Source of the DNA: Pseudomaricurvus albidus
GTDB taxonomy: Bacteria > Pseudomonadota > Gammaproteobacteria > Pseudomonadales > Cellvibrionaceae
NCBI RefSeq assembly: GCF_018863235.1
Contig: NZ_JAHKRS010000011.1
Location: 1-64,000, forward strand
DNA length: 64,000 nt
Reading direction: 5' to 3'
The translations under genes and the position numbers were made by a program. Shown here in pieces: positions 25,295-34,034 of the stretch. Under the pieces are notes generated by a model. It saw nothing but the letters and a program-made list of their open reading frames with translations, was not told the origin of the DNA and did not search any database. Positions within the stretch are counted from its first letter, which is position 1, and each line of letters begins with the position of its first letter.

Positions 25295-26077
25295 ATGCTT
25301 GATCATGTACAGCGGTTCGGACATCAGGGATTAAGTGTGTTAACCGGCTTCGGGCGAGCTGGCATTGTGTTGTGGCAATCCATGTGGGGCGCTCCGGACT
25401 GGCGAGCCGGACCAGGCTTATTGATCCGGCAATTGTATTTTATTGGAGTATATTCTCTGGTCATTATTGTGGTATCCGGAGTCCTGATAGGTATGGTGCT
25501 GGCTCTGCAGGGCTACACTGTATTGGTTCGCTTTGGGGCTGAATCGGCTCTGGGCCAGTTTGTTTCCCTGACCCTGTTAAGGGAGCTTGGACCCGTGGTG
25601 GCGGCTTTACTGTTTGTCGGTCGCGCAGGCTCGGCAGTCACCGCCGAAATAGGATTGATGAAAGCCACAGACCAGTTGGCCGCGATGGAAATGATTGGAG
25701 TCGATCCTTTAAAACGTGTGGTACGACCACGCTTGTGGGCCGGGATTATTTCCATGCCGATCCTTGCTCAGATATTTAATATGGTAGCGATTCTGGGGGC
25801 AGTTGTGGTTGGTGTGAATTGGCTCGGTGTGGATGCGGGATCTTTCTGGGCGAACATGCAAAACACGGTAGAATTTCGCGAAGATGTGCTCAATGGCAGC
25901 ATCAAAGCTTTCAGTTTTGGCGTGGTGGTTACCTGGATCGCAATATTTCAAGGCTATGATGCCATTCCCACATCGGAAGGCATCAGTGCAGCTACAACCC
26001 GCACGGTCGTACACTCTTCCCTTGCCGTATTGGCTATGGATTTTTTATTAACGGCCGTGATGTTTGGCGTTGATTAG
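25295..26077 (+). CDS. mlaE: MlaE, phospholipid ABC transporter permease
   Basis: A 260-residue MlaE permease with five to six hydrophobic segments and the conserved [21 protein letters not shown] and [21 protein letters not shown] blocks of the family (each a short part shown). It begins directly after the mlaF stop. It forms the inner-membrane core with MlaF, MlaD and MlaB. Confidence 0.95.
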   Translation: MLDHVQRFGHQGLSVLTGFGRAGIVLWQSMWGAPDWRAGPGLLIRQLYFIGVYSLVIIVVSGVLIGMVLALQGYTVLVRFGAESALGQFVSLTLLRELGPVVAALLFVGRAGSAVTAEIGLMKATDQLAAMEMIGVDPLKRVVRPRLWAGIISMPILAQIFNMVAILGAVVVGVNWLGVDAGSFWANMQNTVEFREDVLNGSIKAFSFGVVVTWIAIFQGYDAIPTSEGISAATTRTVVHSSLAVLAMDFLLTAVMFGVD

Positions 26078-26128
26078 CGAATTGCAGCACTGATATTGCT
26101 GTGTGAAGACATTTGGAGACTTCTGAAT

Positions 26129-26593
26129 ATGTATTCACGATCAATGGAAATTTTGGTAGGTGCGTTCATGTTGTTGGGGATTGCCGCGTTGGCATTTCTG
26201 GCGATCCAGGTGAGTGGATTAAGTCTGAATCCGAGCAATCGTGACACTTATCAGATCTCAGCAACGTTTACCAATGTCGCGGGGCTGACAACTCGTGCCA
26301 AAGTTTCCATCGCGGGGGTCACCGTGGGACAGGTTACAGCCATCCATCTCGACCCTATGAGTGTACGGGCTGTGGTGGATATGTCGATTCAAAAGCAGGT
26401 GGATTATCTGACGACTGACAGTATCGCGGCGATTAAAACGGCGGGAGTGTTGGGTGATCAGTATGTAAGCATCTCTGTGGGTGGAGCACCGGAGATGTTG
26501 CAGAACGGAGATGTAATTACAGATACTCAGTCTGCGCTTGTCCTGGAAGATCTGGTTGGCAAAATCATCACCACACTGGGGACCAACAACTAA
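26129..26593 (+). CDS. mlaD: MlaD, MCE-domain substrate-binding protein
   Basis: A 154-residue protein with one N-terminal membrane anchor (about residues 8-28) and a single MCE domain (YQISATFTNVAGLTTRAKV onward). The start at 26129 follows GGAG; the frame to 26096 has no site. It makes the hexameric ring that receives lipid from MlaC. Confidence 0.95.
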   Translation: MYSRSMEILVGAFMLLGIAALAFLAIQVSGLSLNPSNRDTYQISATFTNVAGLTTRAKVSIAGVTVGQVTAIHLDPMSVRAVVDMSIQKQVDYLTTDSIAAIKTAGVLGDQYVSISVGGAPEMLQNGDVITDTQSALVLEDLVGKIITTLGTNN

Positions 26594-27300
26594 TGCCTAT
26601 AGCAAAGGTTCAAATTTTACGGATCTTTTTTGCATTAGCGTCTTTAATCCTGACTGTTCTGGTACACGCTAATACGATTCCTCGCAATGATCCTGAAAAA
26701 ATGCTGGTACAGGCGACTAATGAATTGTTGAATCTTTCACGGGAAGCTCGCGACTACGCTAAACAGGATCCACAACGGTATTACGACGAAGTGGCCGGAA
26801 TTATCGGACAGGTTATTGATAAAAACTATTTTGCGCGCGGAGTTATGGCAACCTACGCCAGCCAACGTCTGTACAGGTCACTGCCAACAGACGCAGAGAA
26901 AACCGCTTTTAATGCCCGAATCACACGGTTTGCAGATACACTACAGGCTGTGCTCATAGAAAAGTATGCTGATGCTTTGTTAACCTTTGGAGGTGAGCGT
27001 ATAGATGTCCAGAACATTACCAGTTCAGGAAGCCCTGATACTAAAGTCAGTCTTTTGCAAACTATCTATGATAAAAACAATAAAACATACAACGTGCAGT
27101 ACAATCTTCAAAAGAAAAGTGATGGTTTATGGCTCATTAATAACGTGATTGTCGAAGGGATAAATATGGGGGCTACTTACCGCAACCAGTTTTCTGAAGC
27201 TGTGGATAAACATCAGGGCGACGTTGATTATGTGGTGGATCACTGGGGCGAGTTAATGAACAATCCGCAAAAAAGCACAGAGAAAAACGATGCCCAGTGA
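26593..27300 (+). CDS. mlaC: MlaC, periplasmic phospholipid carrier
   Basis: A 235-residue secreted protein: signal peptide about residues 1-26 (cleavage near HAN), then the MlaC/Ttg2D domain with YYDEVAGIIGQVIDKNYFARGVM-type helices and the FGGERIDVQ strand. Its ATG overlaps the mlaD stop (TAATG). It shuttles phospholipids across the periplasm to MlaFEDB. Confidence 0.93.
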   Translation: MPIAKVQILRIFFALASLILTVLVHANTIPRNDPEKMLVQATNELLNLSREARDYAKQDPQRYYDEVAGIIGQVIDKNYFARGVMATYASQRLYRSLPTDAEKTAFNARITRFADTLQAVLIEKYADALLTFGGERIDVQNITSSGSPDTKVSLLQTIYDKNNKTYNVQYNLQKKSDGLWLINNVIVEGINMGATYRNQFSEAVDKHQGDVDYVVDHWGELMNNPQKSTEKNDAQ

Positions 27301-27595
27301 AGTTTCTTTGTCCTTTAAAGGCGATACGTTATTGTTGGAAGGGGTTCTGGATTTTACGAATGTAGTCTCTCTGTACCAAAAAGGAAATCAATGGCTTCAA
27401 ACTGAGGCACCTGAGCATTGCAAGATTGATTTTGGTGGAATAAACCGTTGTAACAGTGCCGCTACGACTCTATTGTTGAGCTGGCTGCGTACAGCAAAGA
27501 AATCAGGGAAACATGTCAGCATTGAAAAAATTCCAACGGAGTTTCGATCGCTGATGACACTGGGTGGATTGGAGAGCCTGCTGCCACAATCATAA
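27290..27595 (+). CDS. mlaB: MlaB, STAS-domain protein
   Basis: A 101-residue STAS domain (FKGDTLLLEGVLDF ... DFGGINRCNSAATTLLLSWL), with the Ser/Ala-rich loop matching MlaB. It overlaps mlaC by 11 bases and ends the operon. It binds MlaF and is needed for ATPase complex assembly. Confidence 0.88.
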   Translation: MPSEVSLSFKGDTLLLEGVLDFTNVVSLYQKGNQWLQTEAPEHCKIDFGGINRCNSAATTLLLSWLRTAKKSGKHVSIEKIPTEFRSLMTLGGLESLLPQS

Positions 27596-27638
27596 TTCTG
27601 TAAATACAGCATCCTCTGTATTTTCAATTTTGAGTGAT

Positions 27639-27860
27639 TTATTGTTTCGCACTTTTACGATACGTATAAGGCGTCACGCCTGTCCATTTTTTAAAGGCAC
27701 GGCTGAACGTACAAGCCTCTGAGAAACCCACCAGATAAGCTATTTGCTCAAACTATTCGCTGGTTTTCGCCAGATGTCGAATCGCATATCACGTCGTAAT
27801 TGACCTTTCAGTTCGGCGTGGCGAATACCGGTGCTCACAGAGTTTTTGGATATGTTGATA
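27639..27860 (-). pseudogene. AraC-family regulator, C-terminal remnant
   Basis: Reading leftward, the sequence gives RRDMRFD, then after a frameshift RHLAKTSE, an in-frame TAG, and EQIAYLVGFSEACTFSRAF followed by KKWTGVTPYTYR and a TAA at 27639-27641. This is the second helix-turn-helix and end of an AraC regulator, carrying at least one frameshift (near 27770) and one stop. No upstream sensor domain remains. It is a gene relic in the gap between mlaB and the phosphatase gene. Confidence 0.8.
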
Positions 27861-27976
27861 GCCTTAGAGCAATCTGGATATTGATTAAATCAATGTGAGT
27901 CTATTTATTAGATAAATTAGGGTGATTTAAAGGTTGATCTTATACTGTTTGCAAAGCGCTAATTAGGAATACGCTT

Positions 27977-28648
27977 ATGGCAGAAATTACCCTGATTCGA
28001 CATGGTCAAGCTTCATTCGGAGCGAAAAACTATGACCAGTTAAGTGAGCTTGGTCATCAGCAGGCTGTCTGGCTGGGCAAGCATTGGCGAAATATAGGTG
28101 CGAATGTCGATCGTATTGTCACCGGTACCATGGTACGTCACCGTCAGACTGCAGAAGGTTTGCTGCAGGGGCTGGGCATGGAACTGCCTTTGGAAGGTCA
28201 CGAAGGGTTAAATGAATATAACTTTCAAGGACTGCTTGACCCACTTCGGGAGCAATACCCTGAAATGTGGCAAGACACCGGACACGCCAAGCGGGATTAT
28301 TATCACAACATGAAGCAAGCCTTAGCTTTCTGGATGACCGGTGATATTACTGACGATGGGCAATACAGTTGGAAAACATTTTGCCAGCGGATTCAACAAG
28401 GTTTTGAGTTTTGTTACCAGTCGGACGCCAAACGTACATTGGTAGTGAGCTCTGGGGGGCCAATTTCGGTCATCCTCGCAGAAATACTGAAGCTGGATCA
28501 CGCAACCACGCGCAATATCACTTTGCAGATCAAAAACAGCAGTTGCAGCAAACTGTTGTACAACGGACGTGAGTTCAGTCTGGACAGTTTTAATGACGTC
28601 AGCCATCTGCTGATACACCAACCCTCTTCAACCGTTACCTTTTCCTGA
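27977..28648 (+). CDS. histidine phosphatase family protein
   Basis: A 223-residue phosphoglycerate-mutase-like protein: the catalytic LIRHGQASFG at residues 6-15 with the phospho-His, a conserved Arg in TMVRHRQTA, a Glu in EYNFQG, and SSGGPIS at the second catalytic loop, where the usual His is replaced by Ser as in this subgroup. It lies 13 bases before an acyl-CoA dehydrogenase gene and may share its transcript. With the adjacent kinase, a phosphorylated intermediate could be its substrate, but it may be a general phosphatase. Confidence 0.85.
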   Translation: MAEITLIRHGQASFGAKNYDQLSELGHQQAVWLGKHWRNIGANVDRIVTGTMVRHRQTAEGLLQGLGMELPLEGHEGLNEYNFQGLLDPLREQYPEMWQDTGHAKRDYYHNMKQALAFWMTGDITDDGQYSWKTFCQRIQQGFEFCYQSDAKRTLVVSSGGPISVILAEILKLDHATTRNITLQIKNSSCSKLLYNGREFSLDSFNDVSHLLIHQPSSTVTFS

Positions 28649-28661
28649 ACGGAGAATACCC

Positions 28662-29885
28662 ATGTTTCAACACAGCGAAAAATCCCAGCAGTTGCTGGCA
28701 AAACTCAAAGTCTTCATGGACGAACATATTTATCCAAATGAGACTGCCTACGCAGAACAGTTACACCATGCAGAAAATCGATTTGCACCACTGCCTCTAA
28801 TGGACGAATTAAAGCAAAAAGCCAAAGCGGCTGGCCTGTGGAATCTGTTTGTGCCTGAAGACCATGCTGAGTACTGTGATCATGGTGGTTTGTCTTTCTT
28901 TGACTATGCGCCATTGGCTGAAGAAATGGGCCGTGTAATCTGGTCTCCTGAGGTGTTCAACTGTAATGCACCGGACACAGGCAACATGGAAGTGTTTATG
29001 AATTACGCCACTAAAGAGCAGCAGGATCAATGGCTCAAGCCTCTGTTAGCTGGTGAAATTCGCTCTTCCTACGCCATGACTGAGCCTCAGGTTGCATCCA
29101 GCGATGCCACCAATATCCAGCTCGAAATCAAAAAAGATGGTAACGAATGGGTTCTTAACGGCCGCAAGTGGTTTATCACAGGCGCCATGTACGAGCGCAC
29201 TAAAATTTTTATCGTGATGGGAAAATCAGATCCTGAAAATCCCAGTCGCCATCTGCAACAAACACAGGTTCTGGTTCCGAAGGATACTCCTGGTATTACC
29301 CTGATTCGTCCTCTGACCACACTGGGTTATGACGATGCACCCATTGGCCATGCAGAGATTGTTTTTGACAATGTGCGTGTTCCTCTGGAGAACGTATTGT
29401 TAGGTGAAGGACGTGGCTTTGAAATCGCTCAAGGACGTTTGGGACCGGGTCGTATGCACCACTGTATGCGTTTGATCGGTTCGGCGCAGCGGTCTTTGGA
29501 ACTGGCCTGCAAACGGGCTGCCAGCCGTACCACTTTTGGACGGACGTTGAGCAAACATCAATCCGTTCGCGAAGAAATTTCCAAAAGCTTTTCTGAAATT
29601 GAAATGGCAAGATTACTGGTATTGCACACCAGCAAGAAGATTGACGATGAAGGCGTTCCTGCTTCTGTCGACATGATTGCTGCCACCAAGACTACAGTAC
29701 CACTGTTGGTTCAAAATGTTATTGATCGCTGTATGCAAATGCACGGCGCCGGCGGGCTGACTGAAGATTACTTTATGGCAGAAGCGTTTAACTATGCACG
29801 CTGGTGTCGCCAGGCTGATGGTCCTGATCAGGTACATCAGATGGCTCTGGGTAAAAAGATCATCGACCGCTACGCTGACGCTTAA
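28662..29885 (+). CDS. acyl-CoA dehydrogenase (ACAD10/11-like)
   Basis: A 407-residue flavin acyl-CoA dehydrogenase of the large ACAD10/11 subgroup. It has YAMTEPQVASSDATN for FAD/substrate binding, GRKWFITGAM, the C-terminal helical domain with GPGRMHHCMRLIG, and the QMHGAGGLTEDY segment. GGAGAA precedes the ATG. The next gene is a kinase-fold protein 10 bases away. In eukaryotes these two are fused (ACAD10/11) and act on 4-hydroxyacyl-CoA through a phosphorylated intermediate, as do bacterial LvaA/LvaC. Confidence 0.9.
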   Translation: MFQHSEKSQQLLAKLKVFMDEHIYPNETAYAEQLHHAENRFAPLPLMDELKQKAKAAGLWNLFVPEDHAEYCDHGGLSFFDYAPLAEEMGRVIWSPEVFNCNAPDTGNMEVFMNYATKEQQDQWLKPLLAGEIRSSYAMTEPQVASSDATNIQLEIKKDGNEWVLNGRKWFITGAMYERTKIFIVMGKSDPENPSRHLQQTQVLVPKDTPGITLIRPLTTLGYDDAPIGHAEIVFDNVRVPLENVLLGEGRGFEIAQGRLGPGRMHHCMRLIGSAQRSLELACKRAASRTTFGRTLSKHQSVREEISKSFSEIEMARLLVLHTSKKIDDEGVPASVDMIAATKTTVPLLVQNVIDRCMQMHGAGGLTEDYFMAEAFNYARWCRQADGPDQVHQMALGKKIIDRYADA

Positions 29886-29895
29886 GGGTGATGAG

Positions 29896-30930
29896 ATGAG
29901 TGATTCCAATCAGAATAATTTTTCTTTTGATACCGGTAAATTGGCGGATTATCTGGAACAGAATATCCCTGGCTTTAAAGGCCCTGTGAATGCCGAAAAG
30001 TTTGCCGGTGGTCAGTCAAACCCGACTTTTCTGATTCAGGCTGAGAGCGGACAATATGTCCTTCGTCGCAAGCCACCAGGTGAGCTACTGAAGTCGGCGC
30101 ATGCTGTAGATCGGGAATATCGGGTGATTGCTGCTTTGGCCGGCACTGAAGTCCCTGTAGCCAAAGCTTATCATTTGTGTGAAGACGATAGCATCATTGG
30201 CAGTATGTTCTACTTGATGGAATATATCGATGGCCGGGTGATGTGGGACCCTGCGCTCCCCGGAGAGACGCCTGAAAATCGGTCAGCTATATACTCGGAA
30301 ATGAACCGGGTATTGGCTGCTCTGCACTCAGTGGATGTTGAAGCTGTTGGCTTGAGTGATTACGGTAAGCCGGGAAACTATTTCGAGCGTCAGATTGGCC
30401 GCTGGAGCAAGCAATATCGGGCATCAGAAACCGAAAACATTCCTGAAATGGAAGCCTTGATAGGGTGGCTTCCGGCAAACATGCCTGCTGATGATGGCCG
30501 TATCGCTCTGGTTCATGGGGATTTTCGGCTCGACAATATGATGTTCCACAAAGAGAAGGCGGAAGTTCTGGCTTTGGTTGACTGGGAGCTGTCAACTCTT
30601 GGGCACCCTTTTGCCGATCTGGCTTATCAATGCATGCAATTGCGAATGGAATCTACCGGTGTTATGACAGGTTTGGGAGGTGTAGATCGTGAGGCTTTGG
30701 GTATTCCTTCAGAAGAGGCGTATGTAGCGCAATACTGCGAGCGCATGGGGATTGATGGTATTGATGATTGGAATTTCTACATTGTTTTCAGTTTTTTCCG
30801 TTTTGCAGCCATTTTGCAAGGGGTGAAAAAGCGTGCACAGGAAGGTAATGCTTCCAGTGAGAAGGCGCTTCAGATGGGCGCCCTAGTGAAACCTCTGGCA
30901 ACACAGGCGGTAGCTCTTATTCAGTATTGA
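29896..30930 (+). CDS. aminoglycoside-phosphotransferase-fold acyl-CoA kinase
   Basis: A 344-residue APH-fold kinase: N-lobe GGQSNPTFLI and YVLRRKPPG with the ATP-contacting Lys, catalytic VHGDFRLDNMMFH, and metal-binding ALVDWELSTLGHP. These motifs are those of the ACAD10/11 N-terminal kinase and LvaA. AAGGGTGATGAG precedes the start at 29896. It likely phosphorylates a hydroxyacyl-CoA handled with the preceding dehydrogenase. Confidence 0.88.
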   Translation: MSDSNQNNFSFDTGKLADYLEQNIPGFKGPVNAEKFAGGQSNPTFLIQAESGQYVLRRKPPGELLKSAHAVDREYRVIAALAGTEVPVAKAYHLCEDDSIIGSMFYLMEYIDGRVMWDPALPGETPENRSAIYSEMNRVLAALHSVDVEAVGLSDYGKPGNYFERQIGRWSKQYRASETENIPEMEALIGWLPANMPADDGRIALVHGDFRLDNMMFHKEKAEVLALVDWELSTLGHPFADLAYQCMQLRMESTGVMTGLGGVDREALGIPSEEAYVAQYCERMGIDGIDDWNFYIVFSFFRFAAILQGVKKRAQEGNASSEKALQMGALVKPLATQAVALIQY

Positions 30931-31361
30931 TTTCAAGTCGGTTCAACGGAAGAGGTCTGTAAAGGATGTGTTTCCTGAGCAGACCTTTTTGGATTGGTCC
31001 TTCTGACAGGGAAACTAACCATTCTGAGTTTCCTGACTTCCGCAGCACCCATCGTATGAATATCTCTTGATTTCAGTAGGTCCGAACCTCAAAGCTGCCT
31101 CAAGAATACCCGCCCCCCCCTTTGTGGCGGGCATATCCGGCCAAAACAGGTCTCCCGAGCTGAACGAAGCTTTTGCTATTTTCAGGCTGTCGCTGTGGGT
31201 TAATCCCAACATCTTGCTGTATAAAAAAAAACCATAACGCACGAAAGGCGTAAGGCGGCTGATTCAACTTCCGCCCGTTTTAAGGGAGATGCATAGGCCA
31301 CGGTTTAATGGCAGGATTATCAGCCAATTAGACCAATAAACCTCAAGTTGTTTGCCAAAGT
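30931..31361. other. intergenic region with an 8-C tract
   Basis: About 430 bases without a supported gene. On the minus strand a 75-codon frame (31015-31242) is open but unrecognised. It contains a run of eight C at 31113-31120, a possible slippage site. It may be a gene remnant. Confidence 0.4.
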
Positions 31362-31973
31362 ATGATGCGTTTTGACTCTTTTTCTGGCTTGTTTGCCGTT
31401 CGGGCTTTAGCCCTGCTACTGATCTCACCGATTCTTTGGGCTGCACCCTCCTCAGATGAGCCTTCAGGCAGTGAGTCTGTAAAGCTCACCAAGAGACTCC
31501 TGGTTGATACCCATGCCCAAACGCTGAAGCTCTTACAGGGCAGTAGAGTGTTGTATGAAGTAAAAAACATTGCCATTGGCAGTAACGGTACCGGGGCCAG
31601 TCTGGATAAACGCACATTGGACGCCAAGACCCCGTTGGGTGATTTCACCATTACCGCGATTCGTGGCAGTTCACGCTTCCACCTGTTTATGGGGTTTGAC
31701 TACCCGACCATGGATTATGCGGAAGCAGCCCTGGCCGATGGACGTATCAACGAGGAAGAGTACGAGGCACTCAACAACGCCTGGCATAAAAAGCTGCCAC
31801 CCCCACAGACCACCGGACTTGGAGGATATTTTGGCATTCACGGTATTGGCGCCGGCAATCCTCAGATTCATAAGCTATTCAACTGGACAAATGGTTGTAT
31901 TGCACTCACCAATGAGCAGATTGAATCGTTGGCAGCGATGGTTGAAGTTGGCACGCAAGTCAGTATTCGTTAA
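31362..31973 (+). CDS. L,D-transpeptidase (YkuD-like), WTxGC variant
   Basis: A 203-residue secreted protein: signal peptide about residues 1-25, then a YkuD catalytic domain with LLVDTHAQTLKLL, KTPLGDF, FGIHGIGAG and the nucleophile in NWTNGCIALTNEQI. The common SHGC is replaced by TNGC; this WTxGC form occurs in a known subgroup. It would cross-link peptidoglycan or attach proteins to it. It lies 310 bases before an Lpp-like lipoprotein gene. Confidence 0.85.
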   Translation: MMRFDSFSGLFAVRALALLLISPILWAAPSSDEPSGSESVKLTKRLLVDTHAQTLKLLQGSRVLYEVKNIAIGSNGTGASLDKRTLDAKTPLGDFTITAIRGSSRFHLFMGFDYPTMDYAEAALADGRINEEEYEALNNAWHKKLPPPQTTGLGGYFGIHGIGAGNPQIHKLFNWTNGCIALTNEQIESLAAMVEVGTQVSIR

Positions 31974-32283
31974 CGATTTTGGTACGTTTTGGCGCAAAAC
32001 TCCTTCTAAGGACAAATTTTTTCCTTTCAGCACCTGCGTATCCGGTGTGACCTGCTATCCTCTCAGTAGTCACTAGGAAGTATCGGTCGAACATCGCGTT
32101 TCAGCGATTAGATTGTCCCTCTTGATGGCCTTTGAGCGGTAATCGTTCCGGCAGGAGGGGGTTAATTGTGACCTTGACCTAAAAGTACCCTCATTTTGAG
32201 GGGCTGGACGGGTCATACTGACGGTGAACAACCCACGTTAGTTCTCTAAATCATTGATGAATTCCGTAGAGGGAGTCACTAGT
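31974..32283. other. upstream region of the Lpp-like gene
   Basis: A gene-free 310-base stretch that must hold the lipoprotein promoter. A TTGACC at 32174 and CATACT at 32214 are weak promoter-like words at the wrong spacing for one promoter, so I make no specific call. Confidence 0.4.
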
Positions 32284-32535
32284 ATGAATACTGTTTTAAA
32301 AACGACCACCATTGGCTTGTTTCTGACTGCTATGGCCGGATTGACTGGCTGTGCTGCAACCACGAAAGAAGAGATTGCTGGTATGAAGGCTGACATTCAG
32401 GCCGCAACTGACACCGCAAATCGCGCCGCCAGTGAAGCCTCTGCAGCCAGATCTGAAGCGGCAGCTGCCCGAGCTGCAGCTGAAGAAACCAACGAAAAGC
32501 TGGATCGTATGTACAAAAAATCCATGTACAAATAA
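32284..32535 (+). CDS. Lpp/OprI-like alanine-zipper outer-membrane lipoprotein
   Basis: An 83-residue lipoprotein. Signal peptide with lipobox LTGC (Cys20), then a continuous heptad helix rich in Ala (TANRAASEASAARSEAAAA) and a basic end YKKSMYK. The terminal residue is Lys, as in E. coli Lpp and Pseudomonas OprI, whose C-terminal Lys is joined to peptidoglycan. GGGAG precedes the ATG. The gene sits between two L,D-transpeptidases, the enzyme family that makes this bond. Confidence 0.9.
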   Translation: MNTVLKTTTIGLFLTAMAGLTGCAATTKEEIAGMKADIQAATDTANRAASEASAARSEAAAARAAAEETNEKLDRMYKKSMYK

Positions 32536-32706
32536 GTACGTCGGATAAATCCGGGGACTCCCCCCAGGGCGGCAGCCGTCACTGACGGTTGCTCGCTGCC
32601 TCTCCATTTCACTGTTTGCAGGTCTTTGACAAGGCTTGTGTCTCACTGTGTCTCTCTATGCCTTTGTTTGACTGGGCGCATGTCACTGGAAGAACCCATA
32701 ACGACT

Positions 32707-33780
32707 TTATGGAAGCGTTCTCGCATGTATGCCGCCAGCCTCGGCTGGAAGAATTAATTCGGGCGGTTCCGGATAGAGCTCGCCGATGGCTATAGGTAAC
32801 CCATTGCTGGACCGAATTGCCGCTTCAATAGCGGTTGTATCCAGGTTGATCCGACGTCCGGTTTGAGACTCCTTGGCCTTCTGTGCTTTCGCAATAGCTT
32901 CGTTGGCAGTTTGAGAGAGGTTCGCATCTGCAACCTTTTCCTGCATGCTGTCCAGTTGGGGATGAACCTCCATATATAAAGTATCCCCTTTCCAGCCGAC
33001 TTTTACGGGTTGATTCACCAGCCTCACAACGGTTCCCGCCGCGACTTGAGAAAACAGCAGCTCCACATCTTTTGGCGACATACGAATGCAGCCATGAGAC
33101 ACCTGCAAGCCAATACCGAAAGTTTTATTGGTGCCATGAATCAGATAGCCGGGAATATCCAGTAGCAGGGCATGATCACCCAGCGGGTTGTCAGGGCCGG
33201 CAGGCACCACAGCAGGCAGAGGCTCGCCTCTTTCCTCATGTTCCTTGCGGATCGAGTCCGGTGGATACCAGGCGGGATTTTTGACCTTGGTGACCACCTT
33301 GGTGATGCCCTCTGGCGTATACCATTCCCTACGGCCGATGCTGACCGGAAATGTCTGAACTTCCTGAGCCTCTCCTTTACGGGCTTTGGGATAATAGTAC
33401 AGGCGCATTTCTGGCAGGTTCAGAACCAACCCCTCATACGGGGTTTCAGGCAGGACAAAGCTTGAGGGTATGACGACGGGAGTCCCATCCCCCGGCAACC
33501 AGCGATCCACATGGGGGTTGGCCAGCACAATTTCGTCCTGTCCGACATCGTATTTCACCGCTATATCAAGCAGTGTATCCTCATATCGGGCAGAGACGCT
33601 TTGTATGGCGCCAACCACCGAGTCGTTCTGAGCGGGAAATGGATAAGTCACGGCATGAGTGGCTTCGGATGACAGGAGCAGTGTTATCGCGAGCAACGCA
33701 GTGGTACGGATCCAGAGAGCAAGGGATTTTGTTATCAGATTCAAGGCAAATACAGCACACATAAGGGATGATGGTCTCAA
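32707..33780 (-). CDS. L,D-transpeptidase with LysM-like domain (ErfK/YbiS/YcfS type)
   Basis: A 357-residue secreted protein. Hydrophobic leader about residues 20-42; a LysM-type segment (YEDTLLDIAVKYDVGQDEIV ... NPHVDRWLPGDG); the YkuD domain with LVLNLPEMRLYYYP, YLIHGTNK and the nucleophile Cys in SHGCIRMSP. This arrangement matches the enzymes that attach Lpp to mDAP. It is convergent with the Lpp-like gene 171 bases away. It has an extra C-terminal tail of about 80 residues. The start may also be an internal Met six codons later. Confidence 0.9.
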   Translation of the reverse strand: MRPSSLMCAVFALNLITKSLALWIRTTALLAITLLLSSEATHAVTYPFPAQNDSVVGAIQSVSARYEDTLLDIAVKYDVGQDEIVLANPHVDRWLPGDGTPVVIPSSFVLPETPYEGLVLNLPEMRLYYYPKARKGEAQEVQTFPVSIGRREWYTPEGITKVVTKVKNPAWYPPDSIRKEHEERGEPLPAVVPAGPDNPLGDHALLLDIPGYLIHGTNKTFGIGLQVSHGCIRMSPKDVELLFSQVAAGTVVRLVNQPVKVGWKGDTLYMEVHPQLDSMQEKVADANLSQTANEAIAKAQKAKESQTGRRINLDTTAIEAAIRSSNGLPIAIGELYPEPPELILPAEAGGIHARTLP

Positions 33781-33874
33781 GCGACAGGCGCTTTAAAAGA
33801 CTCTGCAGAGGTTGTGTCTCATTTTAGCACAAGCGCATTTAATCACCGTTTGGTGAAGTGATGACTGCTTCACC

Positions 33875-33904
33875 TTTTATCGATAAAATCGAAATTTAAT
33901 TTCG
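33875..33904. promoter_or_regulatory. two adjacent palindromes in the divergent intergenic region
   Basis: TTTTATC-GATAAAA (33875-33888), a perfect 14-base palindrome, followed by CGAAAT-TTA-ATTTCG (33890-33904). They lie between the divergent L,D-transpeptidase and DHH genes; the regulator is unknown. Confidence 0.4.
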
Positions 33905-34034
33905 AAACATCCTGATTTTCCGGAAACAGTGTTTGGGGTACTGTGCCTTGATGGCCGTGTTTACCCATAACCGTCCGGGTCTGTTGCAAACCCCGGGATT
34001 TGAGTAGTACAAAAAGTGATTAGAAGGTTTATAT

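Noticed and set aside
31938-32050. Continuation of the plus-strand frame beyond the first transpeptidase as a fused gene
   Set aside because: It lies in another frame with no family resemblance; the YkuD gene ends cleanly at 31973.
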